This document shows positions 33,845-45,400 of a stretch of DNA of 64,000 nt, one piece after another. Origin of the DNA: Doryteuthis pealeii. Taxonomy: Eukaryota > Mollusca > Cephalopoda > Myopsida > Loliginidae. Position numbers and translations under genes: made by a program. The DNA lies in the NCBI GenBank assembly GCA_023376005.1, contig CM042181.1:22261011-22325010 (forward strand), in the 5' to 3' direction. Under the pieces are notes generated by a model, which worked only from the letters and a program-made list of their open reading frames with translations, was not told the DNA's origin and did not search any database. Within the stretch, counting starts at the first letter, position 1. Each line of letters begins with the position of its first letter.

Positions 33845-34046
33845 GGTTATTTCCTATAAGTCGAACATAAACAAAGGGAAACCACTCTGGACTGATAAAT
33901 TATTTATTTATTTTTCCATTAAACTAACCCTAAACCCTAATCCTAACCCCATATTCTTTTTTTCCTAGTAGATCAATAAATAAATAAATAATTTATCAGT
34001 CAAGAGTGGTTCCCCTTTGTTTATGTTAGACTTATAGGAAATAACC
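33845..34046. mobile_element. Palindromic MITE family M, copy 3
   Basis: GGTTATTTCCTATAAGTCG ... GGAAATAACC arms. The telomere-like core is in reverse orientation relative to copies 1 and 2 (CCCTAAACCCTAATCCTAAC). Confidence 0.85.
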
Positions 34047-34149
34047 CATTTTGCCATTTTGTTCGAACTGGTTTTAAATGTAAAATCTTAACTTTTAAAA
34101 ACTCAAATTTTAATTCAATTATTTAACAAAAATAGAAACATTTACATAG

Positions 34150-34530
34150 TTATTTACTAATCTTAGCTTAGTTGTGGTACAAGACCAGAAATATGGGGCA
34201 CCTAGTGAGAATCAAACTCACCAACAATGATCTGCTAATATAGCTTGATAACCATGTAACGATGTGAGATGTCCTTTCTGTTAACCTTAGCTTAGTTGTG
34301 ACCCAAGGCCAGAAATATGCGGCACCCAGTGAGAATCGAACTCACCAACAATGATCGGCAAATCTAGCTTGCTTCTATGAGCACACCACATGTTATCATG
34401 GTTAGCAAGTAAATGGGCATATATATATAAAGTTAAGAGAAAGGAAATGAATCCGACAGTATAAGTATAGATAAAAGGATATGAAAACAACACACAATGC
34501 TGTTAAAAAGAAAACATTTTATAACATATT
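34150..34530 (-). repeat. Pair of tRNA-like fragments and P-family fragment
   Basis: 34150-34270 and 34290-34385 share AGAAATATGxGGCACC and GAGAATCxAACTCACCAACA. 34425-34530 is half of palindrome P. Confidence 0.6.
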
Positions 34531-34730
34531 CATAGCTTGTTCAGAGCTTGTTTTGTTTAATCCGGACTCATCGAGAGAGAAGCTGAAAATAATTTGAATT
34601 GGAACATCAATGTTTTTCGTTTTGAATTCAAATTATTTTCTGAATTTTTAAGGATTTTGAAGCTGCTATATAACATATAGAATTTGATGCCAGTATATAA
34701 CATATACGATTTAGTGCCGGTAAAGTAGGC

Positions 34731-34886
34731 GCTACGCAACACAGCCAATTGATTGGAGGAGGCTTCTCCATCCGCCCGTCTGGCCTAAGTAAGGGCCAAA
34801 GTGGAGTGTTGCATGTTGTGGACTGGTCAGCTACCAGGATTCCATCCTTAAGCATCACAGGTTGTCAACCATGGCCAACAGGTGGC
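34731..34886 (+). repeat. R1 3' fragment
   Basis: CCAATTGATTGGAGGAGGC to GGCCAACAGGTGGC. 34887-35500 has no gene that I can support. Confidence 0.8.
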
Positions 34887-35400
34887 TTCAGCCAATAGGG
34901 TTTCAATTTTTAAGGGGAGTGTGTTTAATCAATCAAAACATATGAAATATATTTTAAGACAAATGACCATCCATATATTAATACTCGTGTTCCTTAATTG
35001 TACAATCATTATCATCTTGCAATACCCTCTGGTTAAAGATGTGACCATCCAAATCATCCAAGATGAAATGCAAAAAAGTAAATCCTGATTATCTGGTGTT
35101 GTTTAATCACCAAATTCTTATGAGTGTTGTCAATTCAGCTTAATAATGAACCATTCTGTTTTTATTATAAAGAAAGGGAAAGGAAAAGGACAGGCTACAC
35201 AGAAAAAATATAGAATGAAAGAAATAAAAAGGGAATAGGAAAAAGATAGAAAGAGGGTGAGAACGCATGGAAGTGATAATGCTAATCTGTTTCAATTGAA
35301 CATAATGAAAAGAAAGAAAGAAAGAATGAGAGAAAGAGAGAGAATTAAATAAAGATTATTATACTTTTTACATATTGAACTATTTAGCAATAGCTCTTAA

Positions 35401-35506
35401 GTAAAAATGATATCTTTTTCAGCTAGATATATTAGGTCTGAGACCTGTCAGCTGGGCCTTATACTTAAAGCATTCATCTTATTTCCACAGAATATTCAGT
35501 AGTATT

Positions 35507-35543
<37 letters not shown>

Positions 35544-35765
35544 TAATAATAATAGTAAATGAAGAAAAAGAATATTATCTCTTAAGTAAACATACCGAAC
35601 ATTGTAATAATTAAATTATCATACTGTGGTATATCCACAGGTCCTGCTAGTCAAGATTATTATACTTTTTACATTTTGAACTATTTAGCAATAGCTCTTA
35701 AGTAAACATTTCAAATGTAATAATTAAATTATTATATTGTGGTAGATCCACAGGTTCAACTAGTA
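35401..35765. repeat. Short duplication around an (ATA)n run
   Basis: TATTTAGCAATAGCTCTTAA occurs near 35381 and 35681, and ATTGTGGTA(T/G)ATCCACAGGT near 35626 and 35738. (ATA)n at about 35512-35555. Confidence 0.75.
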
Positions 35766-35994
35766 CTTATCATATTTACCTGTATAAAAGGTAATGTAAA
35801 TTGTTAATCATTCCAGATTTTAATGTTGTTTATGATAAGTCAGTCAACACAACAAAAACTGGATTTGAACCCGGATCTTCTAGGTTCAATCATCGATTAT
35901 AAAAACCTGTGGAGCTCCCCAAAAAGAACTTGGAAGCCAAATACTCAAGAAAAAGAAGAGAGAATGGGTGTTGGGTTTGATTACAGGTGTGTTA

Positions 35995-36352
35995 GGGTCA
36001 AGGTATACAAGAGAGGGGGGAGAGAGAGAGGAGGAGAGAGGAGGAGGAGAGGAGGAGGAGAGAGAGGGAGGAGAGAGAGGAGGAGGAGAGAGAGAATGGT
36101 TGAACTGAGTGGGGGGAGGAGGTAGAGAAATGAAAACTCAGAAAAGAAGAGAGAAATGAAAACAGAGAGAAAAAGAGAGATAAACAAAAACACAAAGAGA
36201 AAGAAAGAGAGATGGAGATGGAGAGAGAGAGAGAGAGAGAGAAATGAAAACAAACAAAAAGAAAGGGAGAGAGAGATGACGAGAGAAAGAGAGAGAGAAT
36301 GAAAATAGAGAACAAGAAAGAGAGAGAACAAAAAAACACAAAAATAAAGGTA

Positions 36353-36397
<45 letters not shown>

Positions 36398-36435
36398 TAA
36401 AAACAGAAAGAGAGAGAGAAAGAGGGGGGGAAAGG
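35995..36435. repeat. GA-rich purine tract
   Basis: Includes (GA)n at about 36361-36394. Minus-strand Ser/Leu/Phe frames are by-products. 36436-37029 has C runs and no recognised gene. Confidence 0.95.
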
Positions 36436-37194
36436 GTTGTAGAAAAAGTCAAGTTGTTATTAAAAGAGCAACCCCCCCCGCTACCCCCACCCACCCCCCC
36501 GGGTGTGAAACAGGACAATGGACGATGGAAGTGAAGAGCTGAGCGTGTCTCCAGACCCCCATTAAACAAACTAAGCAAAATGTGTGTAGCAGATGGGAGA
36601 AACCCCTAAACAATAATACACCACCCCCACCTCCCATCAAAAGTCTAGAGGGTCTTTTATTGCCCCCCCCCCTCCTTTAGTGACAGCTGGGGATGAATCA
36701 TGTGGAGGGGGGAGGTAATATCTTATGCTAATCATTTCCACTTCAATTCTAAGGGCCATTTCAAGGGTCCCAAAGGTCAACAGACCAATTGGGACCGTTG
36801 AATGACCCCACCCCCACCCCCAATTGCTTCTAGGTCATCAAGTACATTTTTCATTCACCAATCTCAAAATCATTCATAAATTTTTTTCTTTTAAATAAGG
36901 TTGGACAAAAATAGTAATCCTTGGTCTCAAGCCAAAAAAACTTGCAGGGTCATCTTTAACGATACAACACCCCCACCCACCCCCACAAGGCTTACACTCC
37001 TTTCATACTAGTATATAGGCTGTAAGTTGGACAACTCACGTAATATAACGCTTAGCAAGCTAGATTATCGGACCATTGTTAATGAGGTTGATTCTTACTG
37101 AGCGCTCCATGCTCCTCAACTAGTAGAAAGGGCTTTTCACATGGTATAAAGGCTAACAAGCTAGAGTAGTGGACCATTGTTAGTGAGTTCGTTT

Positions 37195-37462
37195 TTATAA
37201 TTTTTTATTATTATAATAAAATTCATTGTGTACAATGCTCAGATGCACCAAAACTCATCAAAGTCTCATGTCTAGTACACAGAATAATGTATTAGTGTCA
37301 GGAACATGAATCATGTACATTAATAATATATGTGTGCGTGCATATGTGTGTTATGGGGTATCAGGTATAGTGTTGGCGGATTACAGGAAGCATGGAGGCT
37401 TTGAAAGATGCAGTGATCCGGCAGCCTAGAACAGATGCATGCCGTTTATTCCATGCCTCTCA
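37195..37462 (-). repeat. LINE 3' tail with a single 110-bp unit
   Basis: Same landmarks as 25083-26760: ATT tail, one unit (TGTACAATGCTCAGATGCAC), then ATGGAGGCTTTGAAAGATGC. Sister at 51065-51330. Confidence 0.85.
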
Positions 37463-37499
37463 CTGAGTACCCCATATTTCTGGCCTTGTGCCACAACTA

Positions 37500-38085
37500 A
37501 GCTAAGATTTGTTGGTTGGTTGGATTTTATGGCATGTCAACCCTTGTTGGGTTATTTTATGCTGAAAATGTTTTATTCATTCTTGATAGGTATTCAAATT
37601 TTTTTTAAACACATTTTTTCAAACTTATTTCTTTTTATTTAACCCATAGACGGGACCCTAACAGGTACTACCACTCTGGGTCAGAGTGGACCTGGGAGTA
37701 ATGGTGATGAAGCAATACTTTACACACCCCAGAGCTGAAAAATTGGAACTTCACCATTTGATGCAGTTTATTGTCATAACCAGGACAATAAGACCCTCAG
37801 CCACCGCCTTCTAGCACCCATATGATAAAAAGGGTTGGGGGCTTGCCATAATGGCAAAGGGGTTGGGACAATCATATAGGTGCTAGGGCTTAACGTGACC
37901 AGCCGATTGATCGGAGGGGGCCTATCCGACTACCAGTCTAACCTAAGTATGAGCCAACGTGGAGTTGCATGTTGCATAATATAGACTGCTGAGCTACAAG
38001 GATTCCATACTTAAGCATCACTTTGCCCCCCCACCACCACGCCCAACAGATAGCCCCATTGGGGAGGGGATTTTTATCTCTCTGC
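37500..38085 (+). repeat. R1 subfamily variant
   Basis: Differs from the 10151 copy by GGCATGTCAACCCTTGTTGG and CATTTGATGCAGTTTATTGT. Copy at 51370-51930. Confidence 0.8.
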
Positions 38086-38111
38086 CAATGTGAACTCATA
38101 AAACAGCGTTA

Positions 38112-38810
38112 ATGTGTTTTAAACAAGATTTTGCCATTTCTTCATTAAATGGCAAAGCCCCTGAAATGAGTAGACCAGTTCACCTTGGTAGCAATATCTC
38201 ATCTACTGAAAGTGATGTGAACATAAAAATAGACAAAGCCCCTGAAATGAGTAGACCAGTTCACCTTGGTAGCAATATCTCATCTACTGAAAGTGATGTG
38301 AACATAAAAATAGGCAAAGCCCCTGAAATGAGTAGATCAGTTCATCTTGGTAGCAATATCTCATCTACTGAAAGTGATGTGAGCATAAAAATAGGCAAAG
38401 CCCCTGAAATGAGTAGATCAGTTCATCTTGGTAGCAATATCTCATCTGCTGAAAGTGATGTGAGCATAAAAATAGGCAAAGCCCCTGAAATGAGTAGATC
38501 AGTTCATCTTGGTAGCAATATCTCATCTACTGAAAGTGATGTGAACATAAAAATAAAAGCCCCTGAAATGAGTAGATCAGTTCACCTTGGTAGCAATATC
38601 TCATCTGCTGAAAGTGATGTGAGCATAAAAATAGGCAAAGCCCCTGAAATGAGTAGATCAGTTCATCTTGGTAGCAATATCTCATCTGCTGAAAGTGATG
38701 TGAGCATAAAAATAGGCAAAGCCCCTGAAATCAGTAAACCAGTTCACCTTGGTAGCAATATCTCATCTACTGAAAGTGATGTGAACATACAAAACATGGG
38801 CCACTATTGA
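38112..38810 (+). CDS. 232-codon frame of eight 27-residue tandem repeats
   Basis: The frame is MCFKQDFAISSLN followed by eight copies of an 81-bp unit reading KAPEMSRxVHLGSNISS(T/A)ESDV(N/S)IKIG, then NMGHY and stop. Unit 6 lacks exactly one codon (GGC). Differences between units are mostly a few codons (Pro/Ser, Thr/Ala, Asn/Ser). I recognise no family. The residues are hydrophilic, Ser-rich, with no signal peptide or membrane segment. Because 81 is a multiple of three, any stop-free unit gives a long frame, so length alone is not evidence of coding. The second copy (52010-52575) is broken by many indels. It lies between an R1 repeat and a hAT element. Possibly an expanded exon, more likely a minisatellite. 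Confidence 0.3.
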   Translation: MCFKQDFAISSLNGKAPEMSRPVHLGSNISSTESDVNIKIDKAPEMSRPVHLGSNISSTESDVNIKIGKAPEMSRSVHLGSNISSTESDVSIKIGKAPEMSRSVHLGSNISSAESDVSIKIGKAPEMSRSVHLGSNISSTESDVNIKIKAPEMSRSVHLGSNISSAESDVSIKIGKAPEMSRSVHLGSNISSAESDVSIKIGKAPEISKPVHLGSNISSTESDVNIQNMGHY

Positions 38811-38899
38811 TAGGTTATTGACTAAATGGAAATCTGATCTCTGATAAAATTGGAATTCTTTCAAATTGTACCCATGTCAGTATTACTGTATGGCTGCAC

Positions 38900-39338
38900 C
38901 AGGGCTCAACATTAATGCCATCCCATCGTCCCGGGGACGATAAAAATTACATCCGGGATGATCAATACGTCATCCGGGATAGTTTGCCGGGGACAGTAAA
39001 CATTTTCCCTAAAAGTTAGTACTACATTCCAATAATGGCCGTCCAGTGATTGCCCGAATGCTGACCTCAAAATGAGGCTACGGCACCCACAGGTCTATTC
39101 TCAAAACCATGTAATGAATAATGGTGAGGGAGATAGTTTAAAAGGACTGAATTATATACTACTAACCCTTCCTTTCTCTTCCTTCCAAATCCTTAAACAC
39201 CGTGCGAGGACAAAATTCTTTCATTTACGATTCACAACCCAGTATGATATTTTAATTTCAGGACGGTTCAAACCCCATTCGGGAGGGTTGATAATTTTTG
39301 TTCAGGATGGTCATGAAAAAAGTTAGTGTCAGGGCCTG
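38900..39338. mobile_element. hAT MITE with 8-bp target duplication
   Basis: Ends CAGGGCTCAACATTAA and, inverted, CAGGCCCTGACACTAA. GGCTGCAC flanks both sides (38892-38899 and 39339-39346). 439 bp, no transposase. Typical hAT start and target size. Copy in A' at about 52670-53095. Confidence 0.88.
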
Positions 39339-39346
39339 GGCTGCAC

Positions 39347-39759
39347 CATCTAGATTCTAAGAAAAACGTTTTTTAGAAAAAAAAGCTAAATGTGAACAAC
39401 ACAAGGATGCTAAGTGATGTCTTAAAAAAAATTCCGGAAGCAACATCCTACAAAACAAGAGTTGTACAGCCACTTACCTCCCATCTCATAATTTATCCAA
39501 ATAAGATGAACAAGACAATGCTAGGCACTGTTGGGGAAAGTAAGAACAAACCTATAAGTGACATTGTTTCCAATGGGCCTCTACACATGGACAAACCGGT
39601 GTTGGCTGACCAGTAAAAACTTACATTCATTAACTCTGTGCGGACACTGGATGCCATTTAGAGAACTTACGAAGACTGATGGCCAATAAGGACGAATGGT
39701 GAGAGAGATTAAAGGGAGTGGCTTCTACATATGGAAAAACCAGTTGAAAAATATTGGAA
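39347..39759. other. Unique-looking text in block A
   Basis: A frame from 39392 of 74 codons (ending HMDKPVLADQ) has no family likeness. Present also in A' (53125-53370) with an indel. Not claimed as a gene. Confidence 0.3.
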
Positions 39760-40170
39760 ATGATTTTTTACTATAAAAATGCATTGGAAAATGCATTGGA
39801 CAATGATTTTTTACTATAAAAATGCATTGGACAATGATTTTTACTATAAAAATGCATTGGACAATGATTTTTTACTATAAAAATGCGTTGGACAATGATT
39901 TTTTACTATAAAAATGCATTGGACAATGATTTTTTACTATAAAAATGCATTGGAAATGATTTTTTTACTATAAAAATGCATTGGAAATGATTTTTTACTA
40001 TAAAATGCATTGGAAATGATTTTTACTATAAAAATGCATTGGAAATGATTTTTTACTATAAAATGCATGGACAATGATTTTTACTATAAAAATGCATTGG
40101 AAATGATTTTTTACTATAAAAAATGCATTGAACAATGACTTTTACTATTAAAAAAAAAAAAAAAAAAAAA
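39760..40170. repeat. About 32-bp minisatellite, 12-13 units, ending in poly-A
   Basis: Unit AATGATTTTTTACTATAAAA then ATGCATTGG(AC/A). Followed by a 24-base A run at about 40150. The same array is at 53505-53861, an older relative at 27518. Confidence 0.95.
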
Positions 40171-40710
40171 AAAATGGATAAAAATTTATTTGAATAATTT
40201 GGATGTTTCGGACTGTTGCCCTCATCTTTACCTGTACAGTATCTTCGGGCCTTGTTCAGGTGTTCCCTGTTTACCTAAAACTAAAGTCATCATTAGACGA
40301 TAACCCAGAGGACAGGCATGGTTTCGGGGGTTTTAATATTGTGTTATATGAGGACAACAGTCTGAAACATCAATATTATTCACATCAAGCCTGATCACAT
40401 AAAAATAAGATAAATACATTTCACCTTCTTTATTGAATGAGCCTTGTATTTATATCAAGAAAAAGGCACAATTGTAACTAGTGCTTCTTACTGTAACTTC
40501 TTGGGTCAAATTCACCTTTATTTATTGAATGACTCTTGAATATATCAAGAAAAAAAAAAGGGCAACTGTAAATAGCATTTCCTACTACTAACTCATTTGA
40601 TAAAATTCACCTTATTTATTGAATGACCCTTATGTGTGTGGGGGTGTATGTGTGTATAGTTAAAAGAAAGGAAATGAATCCGACGGTATTAGTATATATA
40701 AAAAATATAT

Positions 40711-40898
40711 GAAAACACCACAAAATGCTGTTAAAGTGAAAACATTTTATAACTTCGCTGATATTGAATAATATTTCGATTTTATGAAAATCGTCAATAA
40801 ACAAGCTCTGATGACGATTTTCATAAAATCGAAATATTGTTCAATATCAGCGAAGTTATAAAATGTTTTCACTTTAACAGCATTTTGTGGTGTTTTTC
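40711..40898. repeat. Palindrome P, full copy
   Basis: Arms of about 85 bp (CAAAATGCTGTTAAAGTGAA, TTTATAACTTCGCTGATATT, and their complements) around a loop at about 40796-40812. Copy at about 54391-54580; halves at 1-100 and 34425-34530. Confidence 0.9.
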
Positions 40899-41419
40899 AT
40901 ATCTTATATATATATATATATTATGAAATGGGTACAAGAGATAACCAACTCGAGTTTCACCATAAGGATCTTCAGGGTTAAATTCACTGAATTAATCGAG
41001 ACACCGATTAATAGCAGTCGATCTCACGTGTGTGGTCATTGTTAAAGTGTTCATTGTGAAGGAACGCTGACTTTGGATTCAAAAGGGTCTCACACCAGAA
41101 GTTGATTTTTTGCAGGATTCAAAATGTGAATAATAAATTAGGATGCGGTTTGTGTTAATGTATTTACTAGGATGCAGTTGTCTAACAACTGTAGGAGTTA
41201 TAATTTCTAAAAGCGATTTCATTAAGAAAAAAAAAAATGTTCCAGTTTATTTATAATGTTTTGATTAGAGTTATTAGGGAGTGGGCGTTGTTACACACGT
41301 TGGTGTGTATTGTGCTCACGGTAATACGGTTATTTTTCAATTTTAATTTTTAATTGTTTATGTATTTATTTATTTAAATAGAAAAATGTATTTATAAAAA
41401 AACATTGAGTATCCATTAA

Positions 41420-41600
41420 AATGGCTTTTTTCAAAACTTTATCGGCATTAAATCACCCACTGAGGTTGATATGCCGTAAAACAAAACGGAGAGGCCCCTT
41501 CCAATCAATCGGCTGGTCACGTCAAGCCCTAGCACCTATATGATTTTCCCAACCCTATTGACCTTATTCATCACCATTGCTCCCTGGTCCACTCTGAGTG
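41420..41600 (-). repeat. R1 fragment, junction into inverted linker
   Basis: Minus-strand R1 runs to about 41599 (GGTCCACTCTGA) and changes abruptly into a Helitron-2 unit. Confidence 0.7.
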
Positions 41601-42256
41601 ACACAGGACGCATTTCTAGTATTCTACAACCGAGCTGACAGGACACTTTAGAAATTTCATATTCATTACTATTGGATTGCAGTACCCAGTAATTATGAAA
41701 GCTTTTTGATTTAGTGCATCCTGGGACACACATATTTGCTTTGAATGAGTCCCCAGGAAAATGTATGGGTCACAACTAAAGCCTTTCGAACTCTTACCTT
41801 GTAACCTATCTTGGTAATTCATTTTGAAGAAAACTATTGAAATGTATTTACAGCTGGCTTGAAATGATGAGAAGGAAAAAAAGAAAAACACGACGCAATG
41901 GATATGATTTTACTGCATCCTTAAATTTTTTCTGCTATCAGGACACAGGACACATCTCTCTCTCTCTCTCATCTCTCTCTTCTCCTCTCTCTCTCTCCAG
42001 TGATGCTTGCAATAGCTTTTTGATTTAGCGCGTCCTGGGATGACTTATTATTGCTTTGAACCCACGTCCTGGAAAAATTTGAAGGGTCCAATATTAAAAC
42101 CACTACCTCTAGTTCATTGATTTTTCTGCACTCGAAGACACATGACATTTCACCTATACAGCATCTCTGCAGACAATTAAAAATTCCAGTATTTTTAATT
42201 TTCAGTTCTTCTCTCTTTACATATTTGCGCCCTGCGGAGAGCATATATTCTGCTAG
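41600..42256 (+). mobile_element. Helitron-2 (related family), + copy
   Basis: 3' end has an imperfect hairpin (GCGCCCTGCGGAGAGC), ATATATTCTG and CTAG at 42253-42256 followed by T. Contains two internal units starting near GCATCCTGGGAC-like words, and a CT run at about 41956-41998. The inverse copy is at 56188-57100 and ends in CTAA. Confidence 0.55.
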
Positions 42257-42429
42257 TATAAATAACAACGCATAATAAGCCGTAGAGATTTTACAAGATT
42301 ATCTCCCTTACAAAATCTAAAATGAAAGAAGGAACAAAGAACCACCCTAAATGGCAAAATCACACTGCCTTTTTTCTGTGACGTTAGAATTTTACAATTA
42401 AATATCATCAAATTCAACAACGGCTGTGA

Positions 42430-45400
42430 GACTTTGTTTTGTTTTACGGCATATCAACCTCAGTGGGTCATTTAATGCCGATAAAGTTTTGAAATAAATC
42501 AATTCTTAATGGATTACAATTTTTTTATAAATACATTTTTTCTATTTAACCCATAGATGGGACCCTCACAGGTACTACCACTCCGGGTCAGAGTGGACCA
42601 GGAAGCAATGGTGATGAAGGGGTGCTCCACATTCTCCAAAACTGGAACCTCACCATCAGATAGAGTTTAACGTCATTCCCAGGACATATAGACCCTCAGC
42701 CACCACCTTCTAGTACCCATATGATAAAAAGGTTGGGGCTTGCTATAAGAGCAATAGGGTTGGGGCAATCATATAGGTGTAGGCTTGATGTGACCAGCCG
42801 TTTGATCGATGGGGGCCTCTCCGACCACCATCTCGCCTAAGTAAGGTTCTAAGCAATGTTGCAGGTCATGGACTGCTCATCCACCAAGATATCTGTCTTT
42901 AAGCATCATAGGTCGCCACCCACGGCCAACAGGTGGCCCATTGGGGGATCTTACCCCTCTGCAGAGGTGCAGTCGGTGCATTCTAACACCCACCGACAGG
43001 GCGGTTTGTCAACGGAGTTAGCAGTAGAAACACTGTTTAATAGTTGAACCATTTTTTAAGGAAATCAAGAGTGATGTGTCCTTTCATGTCCTAGAAAAGA
43101 GTTTTTCTCAAGGAGTTAGCCGCATAAAGCATGTTTACAGACACTGCGTCTTCCGACTAGAAAGAGTGTTGTGATGGTCAACAAAAAAATGTGGCTAATG
43201 ACAGCGAGGGCTGATCTGTATGAAATATCGACCCTCATGTCTCTGGATAGCGCCACTGGAACCGTGACTGGCTGGAGATTACCTATTGCGCTTGCATCAG
43301 ATCGCTAAACATGGTTAGCCTTCGTGAGGACTCAACAAATTTCATCAAGTGAGATAGTGGTTAAACACTATCACACTTGTGAGACAGTAGTAGTAGTAGT
43401 AAAAGTAGTAAGTAAAGTCATCCGAGTGGCATAAAGTCAGTATCAGCCAGACAGTGAGGGAGTCTATCCCTTTTTCACTAGTGCTAGATCAAGGAGATTG
43501 TTTTTCATCTGAGGTGGAGCGCTACACCTGCTATCAGCTCCCACTTTACTGCACAGATCCCTGTGCTACTAATACGCTGAGTTGGCGAGGGCGTATCGAA
43601 CTCAGAAACTTGTTGTTACAAGGCGGACTCTGTAGTAAAAATGATATTATTATATTATTATTAATTAGTATTATCTGCAATTATTTGGACTATTGTCCCC
43701 ATCTTCATTGTTATTGTACAACGTTTCGGCTGATACCTCCGCGCTTTCTCAGGTATGTCTCGTTGGACTCGGAACCTTCTTGTCATAATCGGAGTCATCA
43801 TGGAACTTTAATCTACTACCCTTTATTAGTCCACAGGGGTATCCTGTTCTCATTCCACTAACCATACTGGGGTAGGAGTTGATTATTTTCTATGTTACTG
43901 CCTCTCTCAGATTAACCCAGAAATCAAGAGATAACTGTCACTTAGAACTGTCTTAACCTACCTTATGCACTAGGCAGTTTCCAATTGGACAAGAAATACC
44001 TGAAGAAGGCCAGGAGGACATATCGGCCAACGTTGTACAAATAACAATAAAGATGGGACAAATAGTCCGAATAACACACGAATATACTATCATCAAGCCT
44101 CATCTCAAACATTCAGAGAAATAGTGTAGATAAAATAAAGATGAGGAAAATAGTCCGAATAATGCAGTAATACTAATCTCAAGCTTTCATCTCAAACATT
44201 CAGAGAAATATATCTATTATTATTATCTATTAACAAATTTCAGTCTTTAAATTTGAATGCACATAAGTGTGTTTAGTTTATTTACAAGCAATTATGAGTC
44301 TCAAGGCTAACCTCACGGACTACTTTTGGTTGTCACGTTTCGGTGAGCTGACTTTATTTTACGATGGTGGTGGCCAATCCTCTCCATATCTACAGCTCAT
44401 TTGAATTCAGAGTTTTCCTTCTCCTAAATAGTTGTCATACCAGTTAAAGAGCTGAGTCTGTCCTACAATTTTACCCATAGCTGGGAGAGAATAGTTGATT
44501 CATACCTATATCAAAGTATAACAGTATGTGAAATGTAAACAGCCTTGTCCAGGATTTAAATCAGGTAGTCAAGTCCACTATATTATAATATATATATATA
44601 TATATATGATAATAAGATAAGCCAAAGAATATCTACCTAGTTTCTCCTAACGGATCATCAGGATAATTCTGAATTATCTTGATGATCCGTTAGGAAGAAC
44701 CTAGGTAGATATTCTCTCTGGCTCATTAGGCTTACTTTTTTATTTATACTAGCAAATATATACCCCTCCGGGTGCAAGTATTTAAGTTTTAAATAATAAA
44801 ATATCATTTAAATTTGAAAGGCTAATGAAACAGAATAAGAATTCAGATAAAAAATATTTTGGAACAGAGGGGTATGATTGAAAAATAGAACAACTTTGAA
44901 ACTAACTCTTCCATCATTTCCCTTACTCCCGTCTTTCATTGGTAAATTTTCCTAATTTAACTATTTAGTTAAAATAGGATGTAAAGAATAATATTACAGT
45001 TTCTCTCTCCATTAGATTTCTTTTAAGATTTATCTACGAGATTTTTGCGCACTATTCATTAATATAAAAACAACAATTGAAATCAATAATCTAAGCATAT
45101 ATTTATTAAAATCAAATTTTTAAGATCAATATGCAAAATTAGCCTCCAATTCACACTGTAAACTCTATTTTCTTGTATATATAAATACAATTGCATGTTA
45201 TTCAGTATGAGATATGGTCAATAGTCTTAATGATGTAAAACAATTTTATTAAATATGAGGTTTAAATAAAAAATAAAATCATGGATGAATGTGATTGTAA
45301 TATTAAGGGAATTGTGACTTGGATAGTAATATAGTTTCGGTTACAGACAGACAAACACACAACTCCATTATAATAAGTTAGCTCTACTATTTGTATTGAG

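Larger units (their letters stand above)
37115..41490. repeat. Duplicated block A (outer copy)
   Basis: Collinear with 51000-55160. Contains, in order, a tRNA-like fragment, a LINE 3' tail, an R1 variant, the 27-residue repeat frame, a hAT element, a 32-bp minisatellite and palindrome P. This copy has fewer apparent indels than A', although it becomes noisier beyond about 41.0 kb. Confidence 0.9.

Noticed and set aside
34882..35088. 68-codon frame with a hydrophobic segment
   Set aside because: No family likeness, no splice or promoter context, and length expected by chance in AT-rich DNA.
37115..41490. Recent tandem segmental duplication as a firm biological event
   Set aside because: Asymmetric indels and the N at the join make an assembly origin at least as likely, so it is reported as uncertain.
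43454..43861. 135-codon frame with Cys-rich start
   Set aside because: It reads through SINE S and an H repeat; the homologous frame in B' (58346-58690) differs by frameshifts.
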